Below are positions 18,649 through 27,387 of a stretch of DNA of 64,000 nt, piece after piece. Location of the stretch: positions 124,001 through 188,000 of the forward strand of contig NZ_JADEYQ010000007.1 of NCBI RefSeq assembly GCF_022627575.1, given 5' to 3'. The translations under genes were made by a program, and so were the position numbers. Each line of letters begins with the position of its first letter. Within the stretch, counting starts at the first letter, position 1. This DNA comes from Sphingobacterium rhinopitheci. Lineage in GTDB: Bacteria > Bacteroidota > Bacteroidia > Sphingobacteriales > Sphingobacteriaceae. Below the pieces are notes generated by a model. The model was not told where the DNA came from. It saw only the letters and a program-made list of their open reading frames with translations, and did not search any database.

Positions 18649-20292
18649 ATGAGAAAATATCTAATGGGTGCAACAATAGCCCTAATCGCACTAAGCCAAT
18701 CTCTATTTGCCCAAGTAGAAAGACCTAAATTGGTGGTGGGACTTATGGTAGACCAAATGAGATGGGACTATTTATATCGATTCTCTGATCGATTTGGAGA
18801 AGATGGCTTCAAAAGATTATTGCGCGAGGGATTTTCATGTGAAAACACGTTAATAAATTATATTCCTACCTATACTGCTATTGGACATAGCTCCGTATAC
18901 ACAGGCTCTGTCCCTTCAATACATGGTATAGCTGGCAATGACTGGATCGTACAAGCGACAGGCAAATCCATGTATTGTACAGAAGATAATAGCGTCGACG
19001 GTGTAGGCACCAAAGAAGCGGAAGGAAAACAATCTCCACGCAATCTATTATCATCAACGATAACAGATGAACTAAAATTAGGTACTAATTTTCAGTCCAA
19101 AGTAATAGGGATTGCTATTAAAGACCGTGGCGGTATTCTGCCTGCGGGACATTTTGCAGACGCCGCATATTGGTTTGAAGCAAAATCTGGCGACTGGATT
19201 AGCAGTACTTTTTACATGGAAAAATTACCTAACTGGGTGGAGAAATTCAATAAAAAAGGCCTTGCTGCGAAATACTTAAAACAAGATTGGAATACTTTGT
19301 ATCCAATTGAAAGCTATGCAAAAAATAGTATCAGTGACAATAATCCTTACGAAGGTAAATGGCCTGGGGAAAAAACACCTACATTTCCACACCAAACATC
19401 TTCTATCATGAAAGATGTCGGCTACGAACTTATTAAGACTACTCCTCAAGGAAACACCTTTACATTAGACTTTGCAAAAAGTGCTATTGAAAGTGAAAAA
19501 TTAGGTAACAATCCTACTAATAACACGGATTTTCTATGTGTGAGCTTATCAGCTACAGATTATGTAGGTCATAGATACTCCCTGTCGTCGGTAGAGATTG
19601 AAGATACCTACCTAAGATTAGATCATGATATAGCCGATTTCTTAACCTATTTGGACAAGACGGTGGGAAAAGGCAACTACACCCTTTTCTTAACTGCAGA
19701 TCATGCGGCATCGTACAATCCAATGTATTATACCGATCAAAAAGGAAATGGTGGTTACCTTTTTACCAGACAAATACAACGTGAGATAAACAATGAGCTA
19801 AAAGCCAAGTTTGGTCAAGATAAATTAGTTATATCATTCGCTAATTATCAAGTACATCTGAATAATAAATTAATTGATTCATTAGATTTGGATCGAGATG
19901 ATATTAAAAAGGTGGTTATTAAAAACCTTAAAAAGCAAGATGGCATAGCCTATGTTATTGACTTAGAAGCAAACGAAAATATGCTTATACCGGCTCCTAT
20001 CCGTGAGAAAATAACAAATGGCTACAACCGTAAAAACAGTGGGTCGATTCAAATAATAGCAGAGCCACAGTGGTATTCGGGTACACCACGTGGTACAGGC
20101 ACCACACATGGTGTATGGTCATCGTACGACTCCCATATTCCATTAATATTTATGGGATGGGGCATAAAACCTGGCGTTAGTAACCGCGAAGTTTATAACA
20201 TAGACATAGCACCTACTTTAGCGTCTTTATTGCATGTAATGGAGCCAAATGGAAGCATTGGAAAGCCAATTGTAGAGGTTTTAGGACAATAG
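18649..20292 (+). CDS. pafA: PafA-type alkaline phosphatase
   Basis: 547-aa exported phosphomonoesterase of the alkaline phosphatase superfamily (signal peptide about 1-21, ending LFAQ). All active-site positions I know from Elizabethkingia PafA are present at nearly the same numbers: Asp35, nucleophile Thr76 (TYTAIGH), Asn97, Lys158 and Arg160 (AIKDRGG), Asp304 and His308 (TDYVGH), Asp351-His352 (TADHAA) and His487 (TTHG). The Lys/Arg pair is what marks PafA-like monoesterases off from Thr-nucleophile diesterases. Known role: periplasmic, largely phosphate-insensitive release of phosphate from organic phosphomonoesters. No pho-type regulatory site was seen. Confidence 0.9.
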   Translation: MRKYLMGATIALIALSQSLFAQVERPKLVVGLMVDQMRWDYLYRFSDRFGEDGFKRLLREGFSCENTLINYIPTYTAIGHSSVYTGSVPSIHGIAGNDWIVQATGKSMYCTEDNSVDGVGTKEAEGKQSPRNLLSSTITDELKLGTNFQSKVIGIAIKDRGGILPAGHFADAAYWFEAKSGDWISSTFYMEKLPNWVEKFNKKGLAAKYLKQDWNTLYPIESYAKNSISDNNPYEGKWPGEKTPTFPHQTSSIMKDVGYELIKTTPQGNTFTLDFAKSAIESEKLGNNPTNNTDFLCVSLSATDYVGHRYSLSSVEIEDTYLRLDHDIADFLTYLDKTVGKGNYTLFLTADHAASYNPMYYTDQKGNGGYLFTRQIQREINNELKAKFGQDKLVISFANYQVHLNNKLIDSLDLDRDDIKKVVIKNLKKQDGIAYVIDLEANENMLIPAPIREKITNGYNRKNSGSIQIIAEPQWYSGTPRGTGTTHGVWSSYDSHIPLIFMGWGIKPGVSNREVYNIDIAPTLASLLHVMEPNGSIGKPIVEVLGQ

Positions 20293-20338
20293 AATAAGAT
20301 AAAGAAAAGTATAAAATAATATCTCTAAGAATATTTTG

Positions 20339-20346
20339 TATTTTTG
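20339..20346 (+). promoter_or_regulatory. -7 box of the Rrf2 regulator gene
   Basis: TATTTTTG matches TAnnTTTG, 19 nt before the ATG. No -33 TTTG was found at the usual distance. Confidence 0.5.
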
Positions 20347-20365
20347 AGTATTACAAGCATTATTT

Positions 20366-20803
20366 ATGATATCAAAGAAAACGAAATACGCCATTAAAGC
20401 ATTGATGGTTTTAGGAAGAAACTATGGTAAAGATCCGATGCAAATTGTGAAAATTGCAGAGGAAGAACGCATTCCAAAAAAATTCCTAGAACAAATTCTA
20501 TTGGAAATGCGCAATGCCGGTATTTTGTATTCCAAAAAAGGTGCCGGAGGCGGATATAGCTTAAATAAAGCGCCTGAAGACATTTTCTTGTCGCAGGTAA
20601 TGCGTTTGATCGATGGACCTATTGCCTTGCTACCATGCGTTAGTTTGAACTTCTACCGTCGTTGTGACGAATGTGTAGAGGAGCATGTTTGTGGTATTCG
20701 AGACACCTTCACCGATGTCCGCAATTCGATGTTACAAATCCTTAATGACACGAGTATTGCTACGTTAATAAACAAAGAAAGTGAGCTTAATTTAGAGGTT
20801 TAA
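20366..20803 (+). CDS. Rrf2 family transcriptional regulator
   Basis: 145-aa winged-helix regulator. The N-terminus (MISKKTKYAIKALMVLG) and the RIPKKFLEQILLEMRNAGIL segment with the GAGGGY wing are typical of Rrf2 proteins. Four Cys at 91, 100, 103 and 109 (LPCVSL, RRCDECV, HVCGIRD) sit where family members such as IscR and NsrR hold a Fe-S cluster, though the spacing differs from IscR (92, 98, 104). It could therefore sense iron-sulfur status, redox or NO (inference). It is monocistronic: its own -7 box before it and a terminator after it. The target genes are not apparent from the neighbours. Confidence 0.88.
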   Translation: MISKKTKYAIKALMVLGRNYGKDPMQIVKIAEEERIPKKFLEQILLEMRNAGILYSKKGAGGGYSLNKAPEDIFLSQVMRLIDGPIALLPCVSLNFYRRCDECVEEHVCGIRDTFTDVRNSMLQILNDTSIATLINKESELNLEV

Positions 20804-20824
20804 ATAACCAAATTAGCGTATACA

Positions 20825-20861
20825 AAAAAAGGCATTACTTCTTCGAGGTAATGCCTTTTTT
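20825..20861. terminator. Bidirectional terminator between rrf2-type gene and RNase E/G
   Basis: 14-bp stem (20825-20838 with 20848-20861, GGCATTAC/GTAATGCC core) flanked by an A run on the left and a T run on the right, so it can end both the plus-strand regulator and the minus-strand RNase gene. Confidence 0.9.
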
Positions 20862-20877
20862 ATATAAGATAAGATCT

Positions 20878-22431
20878 TTATAGTTTAATTTCCTCTTCTT
20901 TCGAATTGAAAAAATGAAACTCAGTAAGGTAATATGACTGTACTGGATTTACTTTAATCCACTTGCCATACTTGAAAAACCATTTAAGTCTTCTTGAGAT
21001 AAAGCCTGACTTAATGTAGGCGTCAATATAAGGATGTACATTCAATGTAATTCCTTTTTCATTTTGCTCTTCAAGAATAAAGCTCAAATTCTCTTCAATG
21101 TCATCAAGCAATACTATACTTGATCTAATTTCTCCCGTACCATCACAAGCAGGACACTTTTCATTGGTCACCACGCTCATCTCTGGACGCACACGCTGAC
21201 GTGTGATTTGAACCAAGCCAAACTTGCTTGGCGGTAGAATTGTATGACGAGCTCTATCTTCGCTCATACAATCTTTAAGATAAGAATACAACTCTTTTCG
21301 ATTTTGAGGCTTGTGCATATCGATAAAGTCAATGACGACGATACCACCCATGTCACGCAATCTTAATTGTCTGGCAATTTCTTTTGCTGCTTCTTTATTT
21401 ACTAAAAGTGCATTATCTTCTTGATTTTCTTTACTCGCAATTCGGTTACCACTATTTACATCAATGACGTGCAAAGCTTCAGTATGTTCTATTACTAAAT
21501 ATGCACCACCTTGTAAATTAACCGTCCTACCGAAAGACGCCTTAATCTGTTTTTCAACGCCAAAATGGTCAAAAATCGGTTCTTTATGTTTATAAAGCTT
21601 GACAATTTTTTCCAGATCTGGAGAGATATCCTGTATGTACGATTTTGTTTCTTCGTAAATAGAAGGATCATTAACATGAATATGCGTAAACTCATCCGTC
21701 AATATATCACGCAAAATAGTAGATGCTCTATCCATTTCACCTAATACCTTTTGTGGAGGTTCAGCATTTTTAAGACGTTTGGTAAAAAGCTCCCATTTTG
21801 CAATCAAATCTAAAAGGTCTTTTTGAAGTTCTTCAACTCCTTTACCTTCCGAGACAGTACGTATAATAACACCAAAGTTCGCAGGTTTTATACTTTCTAC
21901 AATCTTCTTTAGGCGACTACGTTCTGCGCTACCTTTGATTTTTTTGGAAATGGAAACAGAACTTGAAAAAGGAACTAATACTACAAAGCGACCAGCTATA
22001 GATAAATCAGAGCTTAGTCGTGGACCTTTGGTTGATATTGGTTCTTTTGCTATCTGTACCGGTATTAATATATTACGGCTTAATACATCCGAAATTTTAC
22101 CCGCTTTATCGATATCCTTTTCAAGTTTTAAACTATTGAGCAGGCTCTCTTGATAACTGCCGTTCTTTACTACACGCGTTAGTTTCAGCAAGGACAATAC
22201 TTGAGGTCCAAGGTCTAAATAATGCAAAAATGCATCCTTATCATAGCCTACATCTACGAATGCTGCATTTAAGCCGGGCATGATTTTTTTGATGCGTCCG
22301 AGATAGATATCTCCAACAGCAAAATTATTTCCTGCCTTTTCCTTGTTTAACTCTACAAGTTGCTTATCCTGTAGCAAAGCAATAGTCACTCCATTTTCAG
22401 GAGTTGAATCGATAATTAATTCCTTTACCAA
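20878..22431 (-). CDS. rng: Ribonuclease E/G family protein
   Basis: 517-aa endoribonuclease of the RNase E/G family, acting in mRNA decay and rRNA maturation. Visible: N-terminal S1-like region (GDIYLGRIKKIMPGLNAAFVD), DNase I-like catalytic part with HVIDVNSGN and IVVIDFIDM carrying the metal-binding Asp residues, and the Zn-link CPACDGTG. Its length fits RNase G rather than full RNase E; no long C-terminal scaffold is present. The first codon is TTG (LVKELIIDST), with no ATG at the conserved start; a hairpin lies about 20 nt upstream. The bS22-like gene lies upstream in the same direction but is separated by a terminator. Confidence 0.92.
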   Translation of the reverse strand: MVKELIIDSTPENGVTIALLQDKQLVELNKEKAGNNFAVGDIYLGRIKKIMPGLNAAFVDVGYDKDAFLHYLDLGPQVLSLLKLTRVVKNGSYQESLLNSLKLEKDIDKAGKISDVLSRNILIPVQIAKEPISTKGPRLSSDLSIAGRFVVLVPFSSSVSISKKIKGSAERSRLKKIVESIKPANFGVIIRTVSEGKGVEELQKDLLDLIAKWELFTKRLKNAEPPQKVLGEMDRASTILRDILTDEFTHIHVNDPSIYEETKSYIQDISPDLEKIVKLYKHKEPIFDHFGVEKQIKASFGRTVNLQGGAYLVIEHTEALHVIDVNSGNRIASKENQEDNALLVNKEAAKEIARQLRLRDMGGIVVIDFIDMHKPQNRKELYSYLKDCMSEDRARHTILPPSKFGLVQITRQRVRPEMSVVTNEKCPACDGTGEIRSSIVLLDDIEENLSFILEEQNEKGITLNVHPYIDAYIKSGFISRRLKWFFKYGKWIKVNPVQSYYLTEFHFFNSKEEEIKL

Positions 22432-22451
22432 CAGCTACTAAAATTAGGGGA

Positions 22452-22472
22452 AATGATGCCTCGCGCATCATT
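22452..22472 (-). promoter_or_regulatory. Hairpin in the 5' leader of RNase E/G
   Basis: 8-bp inverted repeat AATGATGC/GCATCATT with a 5-nt loop, ending about 20 nt before the TTG start. It may influence translation or act as a self-cleavage site for autoregulation, as leaders of RNase E genes do elsewhere (inference). Confidence 0.35.
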
Positions 22473-22504
22473 ATATAATCCCAATGAACATAAAACTTGT
22501 TTAA

Positions 22505-22555
22505 TGAAAAAATACAATCTACGGGACAAACAAGGTTTGTTGCCATAGATTGTAT
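22505..22555 (-). terminator. Terminator after the bS22-like gene
   Basis: Nested stem: outer ATACAATCTA/TAGATTGTAT (22512-22521 with 22546-22555) and inner ACAAAC/GTTTGT (22526-22531 with 22535-22540). On the minus strand it is followed by a T run. It separates the HU-TPR-bS22 unit from the RNase gene. Confidence 0.75.
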
Positions 22556-22598
22556 AATGTCTTGTGCTTTTTAAAGGCTTTAGACTATCTAACAAGAA

Positions 22599-22688
22599 CT
22601 ATTTTTTCTTGTGTCTATTTTTTCTTAAACGTTTTTTACGCTTGTGAGTAGCCATTTTGTGTCTTTTTCTTTTTTTTCCGCTTGGCAT
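22599..22688 (-). CDS. 29-aa basic protein, AURKAIP1/COX24 (mS38/bS22-like)
   Basis: A 29-residue protein made up mostly of Lys, Arg and His (MPSGKKRKRH, KRKKRLRKNRHKKK). It matches from memory the very short AURKAIP1/COX24-domain proteins annotated across Bacteroidota, related to mitochondrial mS38 and mycobacterial bS22, which bind the small ribosomal subunit near the decoding region. An ATG at codon 12 is an alternative start but would leave only 18 residues. It lies 40 bp after the TPR gene, before a terminator, and is the third gene of an HU-TPR-bS22 unit. A ribosomal role is inferred from family resemblance. Confidence 0.8.
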   Translation of the reverse strand: MPSGKKRKRHKMATHKRKKRLRKNRHKKK

Positions 22689-22728
22689 AGCTTTAAAGTT
22701 TTTAAATAATGTTAATAAATTTTGTTAA

Positions 22729-23568
22729 TTATTTACTCAACTCTTCGATCTGACGATCTATATATTGAGATAAGGACGGGTCTGCCGCTAATTCTTTACT
22801 TTTTTGATAAGCAGAAATAGCTTCATTTTTAAGTCCGATTTTTACATATGCAGCAGCTAAATAAAAATAAGTTTCCGCATCAGGTTGAACCTCAATGACA
22901 GTTTTAAAACGTTCTATCGCTTTATCATACTGTTGAGATTGCATTGAAAACGTACCTAATGTTTTATTAGCTTCTACGTTTTTGGGCTCTGCTGCTACTA
23001 CTTCACGTAATAGTGCAATTCCCGACATTGGATTGTTTGACCCCGTTACTAAGCCAGCACCTAAGCCTGTCTTAGCCTTCAGACTATTCGCATCCAATGC
23101 TAATGCTTCTTCGTACGCAGATATCGCTAATCTGTTAAGCTCTGCAGCGAGTGCAGTATCTTGTTGATTGGTATATCCAGCACGGAAAGCATCACCTGCA
23201 TTTAAGTAGTATTCAAATTTAGGAGAAATTTTTGCCATCTCCTGAAAGATAAATCCTTGCGGAATTGGTTTTGCGAGATCATCCCACTTTTTAGCCAATT
23301 CACCATACAAAGCAATTTTTTCTTCTCCCTCAGCCTTAGCTACTTTTGTTTCTAAAGCAAAGATATCTTGCAATAAACTAGCATTAACGCCCTGTTTAGA
23401 TAATTCCGAAACGGACTCCAAATTATACGCCGAAGAGGAATTCTCGGCTGTATTAGAAGAGCTACTTTCATCATCTTTATCTACCAAACCCTTTATCGGT
23501 CTTGCAAACAACGTGCCTATTAGTACAAGTACTAATAACACTACAACTATTTGTTTGGTCTTTAACAT
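22729..23568 (-). CDS. Membrane-anchored TPR protein
   Basis: 279 aa. An N-terminal hydrophobic segment (about residues 7-22, IVVVLLVLVLIGTLFA) is followed by a Ser-rich linker (DDESSSSNTAENSSS) and tetratricopeptide helices in the second half (EALALDANSLKAKTGLG, KAIERFKTVIEVQPDAETYF, EAISAYQKSKELAAD). TPR proteins are scaffolds for protein complexes; no partner can be named. It lies 14 bp downstream of HU and upstream of the bS22-like gene, suggesting cotranscription. The anchor may be a signal anchor; I see no lipobox. Confidence 0.8.
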   Translation of the reverse strand: MLKTKQIVVVLLVLVLIGTLFARPIKGLVDKDDESSSSNTAENSSSAYNLESVSELSKQGVNASLLQDIFALETKVAKAEGEEKIALYGELAKKWDDLAKPIPQGFIFQEMAKISPKFEYYLNAGDAFRAGYTNQQDTALAAELNRLAISAYEEALALDANSLKAKTGLGAGLVTGSNNPMSGIALLREVVAAEPKNVEANKTLGTFSMQSQQYDKAIERFKTVIEVQPDAETYFYLAAAYVKIGLKNEAISAYQKSKELAADPSLSQYIDRQIEELSK

Positions 23569-23582
23569 AAGGCGAATTTAAA

Positions 23583-23876
23583 CTATTTTTTTGCTTTATT
23601 ACCATTTTTAACTTTTTCAACAAAAACTTTTGCTGGTTTAAAGCTAGGCACGAAGTGCTCCGGGATAATAATTGCTGTATTTTTAGAGATATTTCGTGCT
23701 GTTTTTTCTGCTCTTTTCTTAACTACAAAACTTCCGAAACCTCTTACATATACATTTTCTCCCTCGATCATCGCATTTTTAACAACTTTGAAGAACGCTT
23801 CAACTGTTTCCTGCACATCTACCTTCTCTAAACCTGTTTTGTTAGAGATCTCTGCAATAATTTCTGCTTTAGTCAT
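23583..23876 (-). CDS. HU family DNA-binding protein
   Basis: 97-aa histone-like protein. The N-terminal helices (MTKAEIIAEISNKTGL) and the signature GFGSFVVKKRAEKTARN, with the beta-arm in place of the usual Gly-Arg-Asn-Pro stretch (RNISKNTAIIIPEH), identify the HU/IHF family; the end is Lys-rich. It bends and compacts DNA as a dimer. It heads the HU-TPR-bS22 unit with a -7 box 50 nt upstream. The arm lacks the classic RNP motif (RNISKNT instead), which is seen in some Bacteroidota HU proteins as far as I recall. Confidence 0.93.
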   Translation of the reverse strand: MTKAEIIAEISNKTGLEKVDVQETVEAFFKVVKNAMIEGENVYVRGFGSFVVKKRAEKTARNISKNTAIIIPEHFVPSFKPAKVFVEKVKNGNKAKK

Positions 23877-23925
23877 ATCTATTTATACTGTAATTATTTA
23901 TTTCTCCACCTACTATTTGGGGTTG

Positions 23926-23933
23926 CAAAATTA
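23926..23933 (-). promoter_or_regulatory. -7 box of HU operon
   Basis: TAATTTTG on the minus strand matches TAnnTTTG; it would give a leader of roughly 45 nt. No -33 TTTG is visible. Confidence 0.55.
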
Positions 23934-24066
23934 TCGTTTTTATATGATGATTAAAAATATTTTAGCTGTTTTATAACAGTTATTTTTTTCATTTTCAAAC
24001 GATTAGTAAAATAAGCCCTTCGAAATAGTCTGCAAAAATACAACTATTTTACTGATTTTCAAACCT

Positions 24067-25128
24067 TTATTTGCATTTAAAGCCATAAATATCAAGAAGA
24101 CAGTCTAAATCCCCTTTACTATGCAAAGCAGATATTACAATACGATTGAGCAATGGACTTGATGCCAAAGGATATGGAAAGCTAGAAATTAGGATATTAT
24201 TATTTACCAAATGACTATACAAATCAGGATTATTGGAACTAAAAACAGGAAAATTAGGAATGTGACTCAAGCCAGAATCTGCAGGGAGATGGCTAGAAAA
24301 GTAATCAATATTAGCATGCATCCTTTCAAATGCAGCATCATAAATAGCTTCACTATTTACTAAAGCATAAATTGCTGCAGGAGAAGCTGGAGAAGCCCCC
24401 ATAAATATGGGATGTTGCTTGATCTTCATAAGATTATTTAAATCGCCCAATACTAAACCAGCATCCGTACCTAAGCCTTTTGCCAAAGAAGATATAATAA
24501 CTATTTCAAAATTGGGTCTTGCTTTTAAGGCGCCGATGTTCGAAGAGACATCATTCTTATTTACGACAGCCAATCCATGAGAATCATCGAGAATAAATAA
24601 TACTTCCCTCTCAGAGGATACCGCATCAAATACAGAAAAATCATAATTTTCGGGGCGTAGGTTGTCAATACAGTTCGACACAATTACAAACTTTTGCCGC
24701 TTGGCGTCATTAATATAATTAATAGTACGCAATGCCCATTGTTCAAAACTCTCCTCTACCTGTGGGTTGCCATCCATCCATAATGCAGGATGACTTGCCG
24801 GCGCATAGATCACTTCACTGCCATCCGTCAATGCCCTTACTGTAGCCTGCGCAGCCAAATAACCACTAGAAAACAAGGCCGAAGCCTCGAAACCAAACCT
24901 TAAGGCCAATTTTTCTTCTGCGTCATTATATATGCCCAACTGCACATTATTAGATCTCGAAGTCCCATTATTAAGGCCATATTTATCTATTCCTTTTTTA
25001 AATAGCGCTATATATTGTGGATTGTCCAGTAATCCTAAATAAGCCGTGCCACCAAAAAAAAGATAATCCTTTTCCTCTATTGTCAATATACGCTTCGTGG
25101 GTTGGTGTAGGTTTTGAAATGCGTTCAT
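24067..25128 (-). CDS. PLP-dependent aminotransferase-fold enzyme (BioF/KBL-like)
   Basis: 353 aa, fold type I PLP enzyme resembling alpha-oxoamine synthases. Visible: LGLLDNP near the N-terminus, NGTSRSNN where the family has GSTGSR, DDSHG at 181-185 (cofactor Asp and His) and SSLAKGLG with the probable Schiff-base Lys217. It is shorter than BioF or KBL (about 385-400 aa) and the substrate-facing motifs differ, so I do not assign 8-amino-7-oxononanoate synthase activity. It stands alone, with no biotin, sphingolipid or threonine genes nearby. Sphingolipid-type serine palmitoyltransferase is an alternative, but the motifs are not closer to it. Confidence 0.7.
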   Translation of the reverse strand: MNAFQNLHQPTKRILTIEEKDYLFFGGTAYLGLLDNPQYIALFKKGIDKYGLNNGTSRSNNVQLGIYNDAEEKLALRFGFEASALFSSGYLAAQATVRALTDGSEVIYAPASHPALWMDGNPQVEESFEQWALRTINYINDAKRQKFVIVSNCIDNLRPENYDFSVFDAVSSEREVLFILDDSHGLAVVNKNDVSSNIGALKARPNFEIVIISSLAKGLGTDAGLVLGDLNNLMKIKQHPIFMGASPASPAAIYALVNSEAIYDAAFERMHANIDYFSSHLPADSGLSHIPNFPVFSSNNPDLYSHLVNNNILISSFPYPLASSPLLNRIVISALHSKGDLDCLLDIYGFKCK

Positions 25129-25439
25129 TTATAATTTACTAGTATTTGCGATATAGCAAATCTCTTATTTTATAAATTAGAATACAACCTAAAGTGAAAA
25201 AGAGTTTAGCTAATAGATCTAGGTACGATCTACCTATACATCAGCTTATTGATTAACTGTCTGGTACAATCAAATTTTAAAGCAAAAAAATTGGACTTAA
25301 GATAAGAAAGAATAAACTTGAAACTACTATTATCGACTTCGTATAATAAATCTTACCCGATTTTTAATTTTCTTATATAAAGAAGTTCAATATAAAGCTC
25401 TAAATTATAATTGCTGCTTTAGGAAAAAAGACCATGTGT
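25129..25439. other. Intergenic, 311 bp
   Basis: AT-rich stretch between the PLP enzyme gene and the next minus-strand gene. I see no convincing gene, terminator or repeat; it probably holds the promoter of the PLP enzyme gene, but no TAnnTTTG match was found. Confidence 0.4.
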
Positions 25440-25895
25440 TTACAACGTATAATTTAAAGGCAAGCTTAACCCTAACGAAAAATTAAACCCTTTGATAGCC
25501 CCCAGCTCTTTTTTATCCTTCAAAGACCATCCATAACCCAAGCCCAACTCTATAATATTGAATATCCCAAGCCCCACCTTTGGGCTGATGGTATACGGTG
25601 TGACTTCAGCTTTTATAAAAGGCCAAATCAACCTGCTATTGAGGTAATAGGTCAGCCCCAACTCCGGAATAACATGCATCTTCTTATTGCTCCACGTGAA
25701 ATCTGCTCCAGCATCTATCTTCAAATAATCAGCATATCCCAAATCTGTCAAGCCCCAAAAAGAAAGCTTCACAAAATTGTTCGATTGGTATTGATAAGCA
25801 ACGCTAGGTCCTACAATCCAACTGGATTTTCCGAGTTCTTGACCTTTAACAAAAAAAAAGCTACAGGTTGCGACTAGTAATAATAATAAACGCAT
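25440..25895 (-). CDS. Small exported beta-rich protein, unknown
   Basis: 151 aa with a signal peptide (MRLLLLLVATCSFFFVKGQ). The mature part has short amphipathic strands with Gly and aromatic residues (VGPSVAYQYQ, PELGLTYYLN, KVGLGIFNIIELGLGYGW) and ends in SLPLNYTL, suggesting a small outer-membrane barrel. I do not recognise the family. It stands between the PLP enzyme gene and uxaC on the same strand without clear operon links. Confidence 0.65.
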   Translation of the reverse strand: MRLLLLLVATCSFFFVKGQELGKSSWIVGPSVAYQYQSNNFVKLSFWGLTDLGYADYLKIDAGADFTWSNKKMHVIPELGLTYYLNSRLIWPFIKAEVTPYTISPKVGLGIFNIIELGLGYGWSLKDKKELGAIKGFNFSLGLSLPLNYTL

Positions 25896-25971
25896 ATATT
25901 TTTGTGTTTATCTAAATATACAAATTAGGAGACATCATTGTTTCACAAAATATATATTATCTATATATACG

Positions 25972-27387
25972 CTATGTATTGGCCAGATAAAACTTGAAAT
26001 ATGCTTTCGCATTATTATAACTAATATCTTGAACAATTTTACCAATCCATTCGATATCATTTGGAAGCTCTTTATTGTCGACATCTTTACCGAAGATATC
26101 ACACATTATCCTTCTATAATACTCATGCCTAGGAAATGATAGAATAGAGCGCGAATCCGTAAGCATACCAATTGTCCTACTCAAGACCCCCATATTTGAA
26201 AGCGTATTAATCTGTTTTGTCATTCCCTCCTTTTGATCCGAAAACCACCATGCTGCACCATATTGCATCTTGCCTGCAGTGATGCCATCATTAAAATTAC
26301 CAAGCATGGTGGCTATCACTTCATTGTCTGCAGGATTTAAGTTATACACTATAGTTTTTGTTAATTGACCACTACTGTCTAATCGATTTAAGAACCTAGA
26401 CAAAGCCTTTGCTTGGCTAAAATCTCCAACAGAATCATATCCCATATTAGCCCCAATATCGCGCAGCATACGCGTATTGTTATTTCGTAAAGCTCCCAAA
26501 TGATATTGTTGGACCCATCCTCTTTCATGATTCCAAATAGCAAAATTAAACAACATAGCAGACTTGAACTGTATACTTTCTATTGCTGAGAGTGTACTAT
26601 TAGCACGAATCTTAGTGAAAATCCTTTCAATTTCAGCATCGGTATAATCTACTGCGCACATATACTCTAAAGCATGATCCGCAACGGAACAGCCATTTGC
26701 AGCAAAATAATTATGCCGTAGCTTCAACGCATACAAGTAATCGTCAGCGGTAGCAATAGCCAGCCCTACAACAGCACTCAACTGATCAATATACGCATTC
26801 AACGCATCAATATCATCGGTATTAATAGCCTTATCGGGACGGTATGTAGGCACCATCTTGAAGGATTCCTTCTCTTTCACAAATTGCTGATGATACGTCA
26901 AGCTATCTAAAGGATCGTCGGTAGTACATATCACCTCTACATTCATCATCTTCAACAGGTTGCGTGCGGAGTACTCGGATGTAACGAGCATATCTGTAGT
27001 AATTTCAAATATACGGTCCGCAGTATCTCTATTTAACCGCTCGTCAATACCAAAATAACGCTTTAATTCTAAATGGGTCCAATGGTACAATGGATTACGC
27101 ATCATATAGGGTACTGTTTCGGCCCACTTCATAAACTTCTCTTTGTCGGAGGCATCCCCTGTTATATATTTTTCATCTACGCCATTGGCACGCATTACCC
27201 TCCATTTATAATGATCCCCCTCCAGCCATACTTGGGTGATATTTTCGAATTGAATATCATTAGCTATCTGCTCAGGCCTCAAATGATTGTGGTAATCTAT
27301 AATAGGTAAATCTTTTGCATAATTAGTATACAATTCTTGTGCAAATGGGGTATGCAACAAAAAATTATCGTCTATAAATGTTTTCAT
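25972..27387 (-). CDS. uxaC: Glucuronate isomerase
   Basis: 471-aa uronate isomerase converting D-glucuronate to D-fructuronate and D-galacturonate to D-tagaturonate, the first step of hexuronate breakdown in the cytoplasm. The N-terminal IIDYHNHLRP (His33 and His35 as metal ligands), TQVWLEGDHYKWR, RNPLYHWTHLELKRYFGI and ICTTDDPLDS are diagnostic. Length is normal. It stands alone here: no uxuA, uxaB or kdgK genes are adjacent, so the rest of the pathway must be elsewhere. A candidate -7 box and a near-palindrome lie about 100 bp upstream. Confidence 0.95.
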   Translation of the reverse strand: MKTFIDDNFLLHTPFAQELYTNYAKDLPIIDYHNHLRPEQIANDIQFENITQVWLEGDHYKWRVMRANGVDEKYITGDASDKEKFMKWAETVPYMMRNPLYHWTHLELKRYFGIDERLNRDTADRIFEITTDMLVTSEYSARNLLKMMNVEVICTTDDPLDSLTYHQQFVKEKESFKMVPTYRPDKAINTDDIDALNAYIDQLSAVVGLAIATADDYLYALKLRHNYFAANGCSVADHALEYMCAVDYTDAEIERIFTKIRANSTLSAIESIQFKSAMLFNFAIWNHERGWVQQYHLGALRNNNTRMLRDIGANMGYDSVGDFSQAKALSRFLNRLDSSGQLTKTIVYNLNPADNEVIATMLGNFNDGITAGKMQYGAAWWFSDQKEGMTKQINTLSNMGVLSRTIGMLTDSRSILSFPRHEYYRRIMCDIFGKDVDNKELPNDIEWIGKIVQDISYNNAKAYFKFYLANT

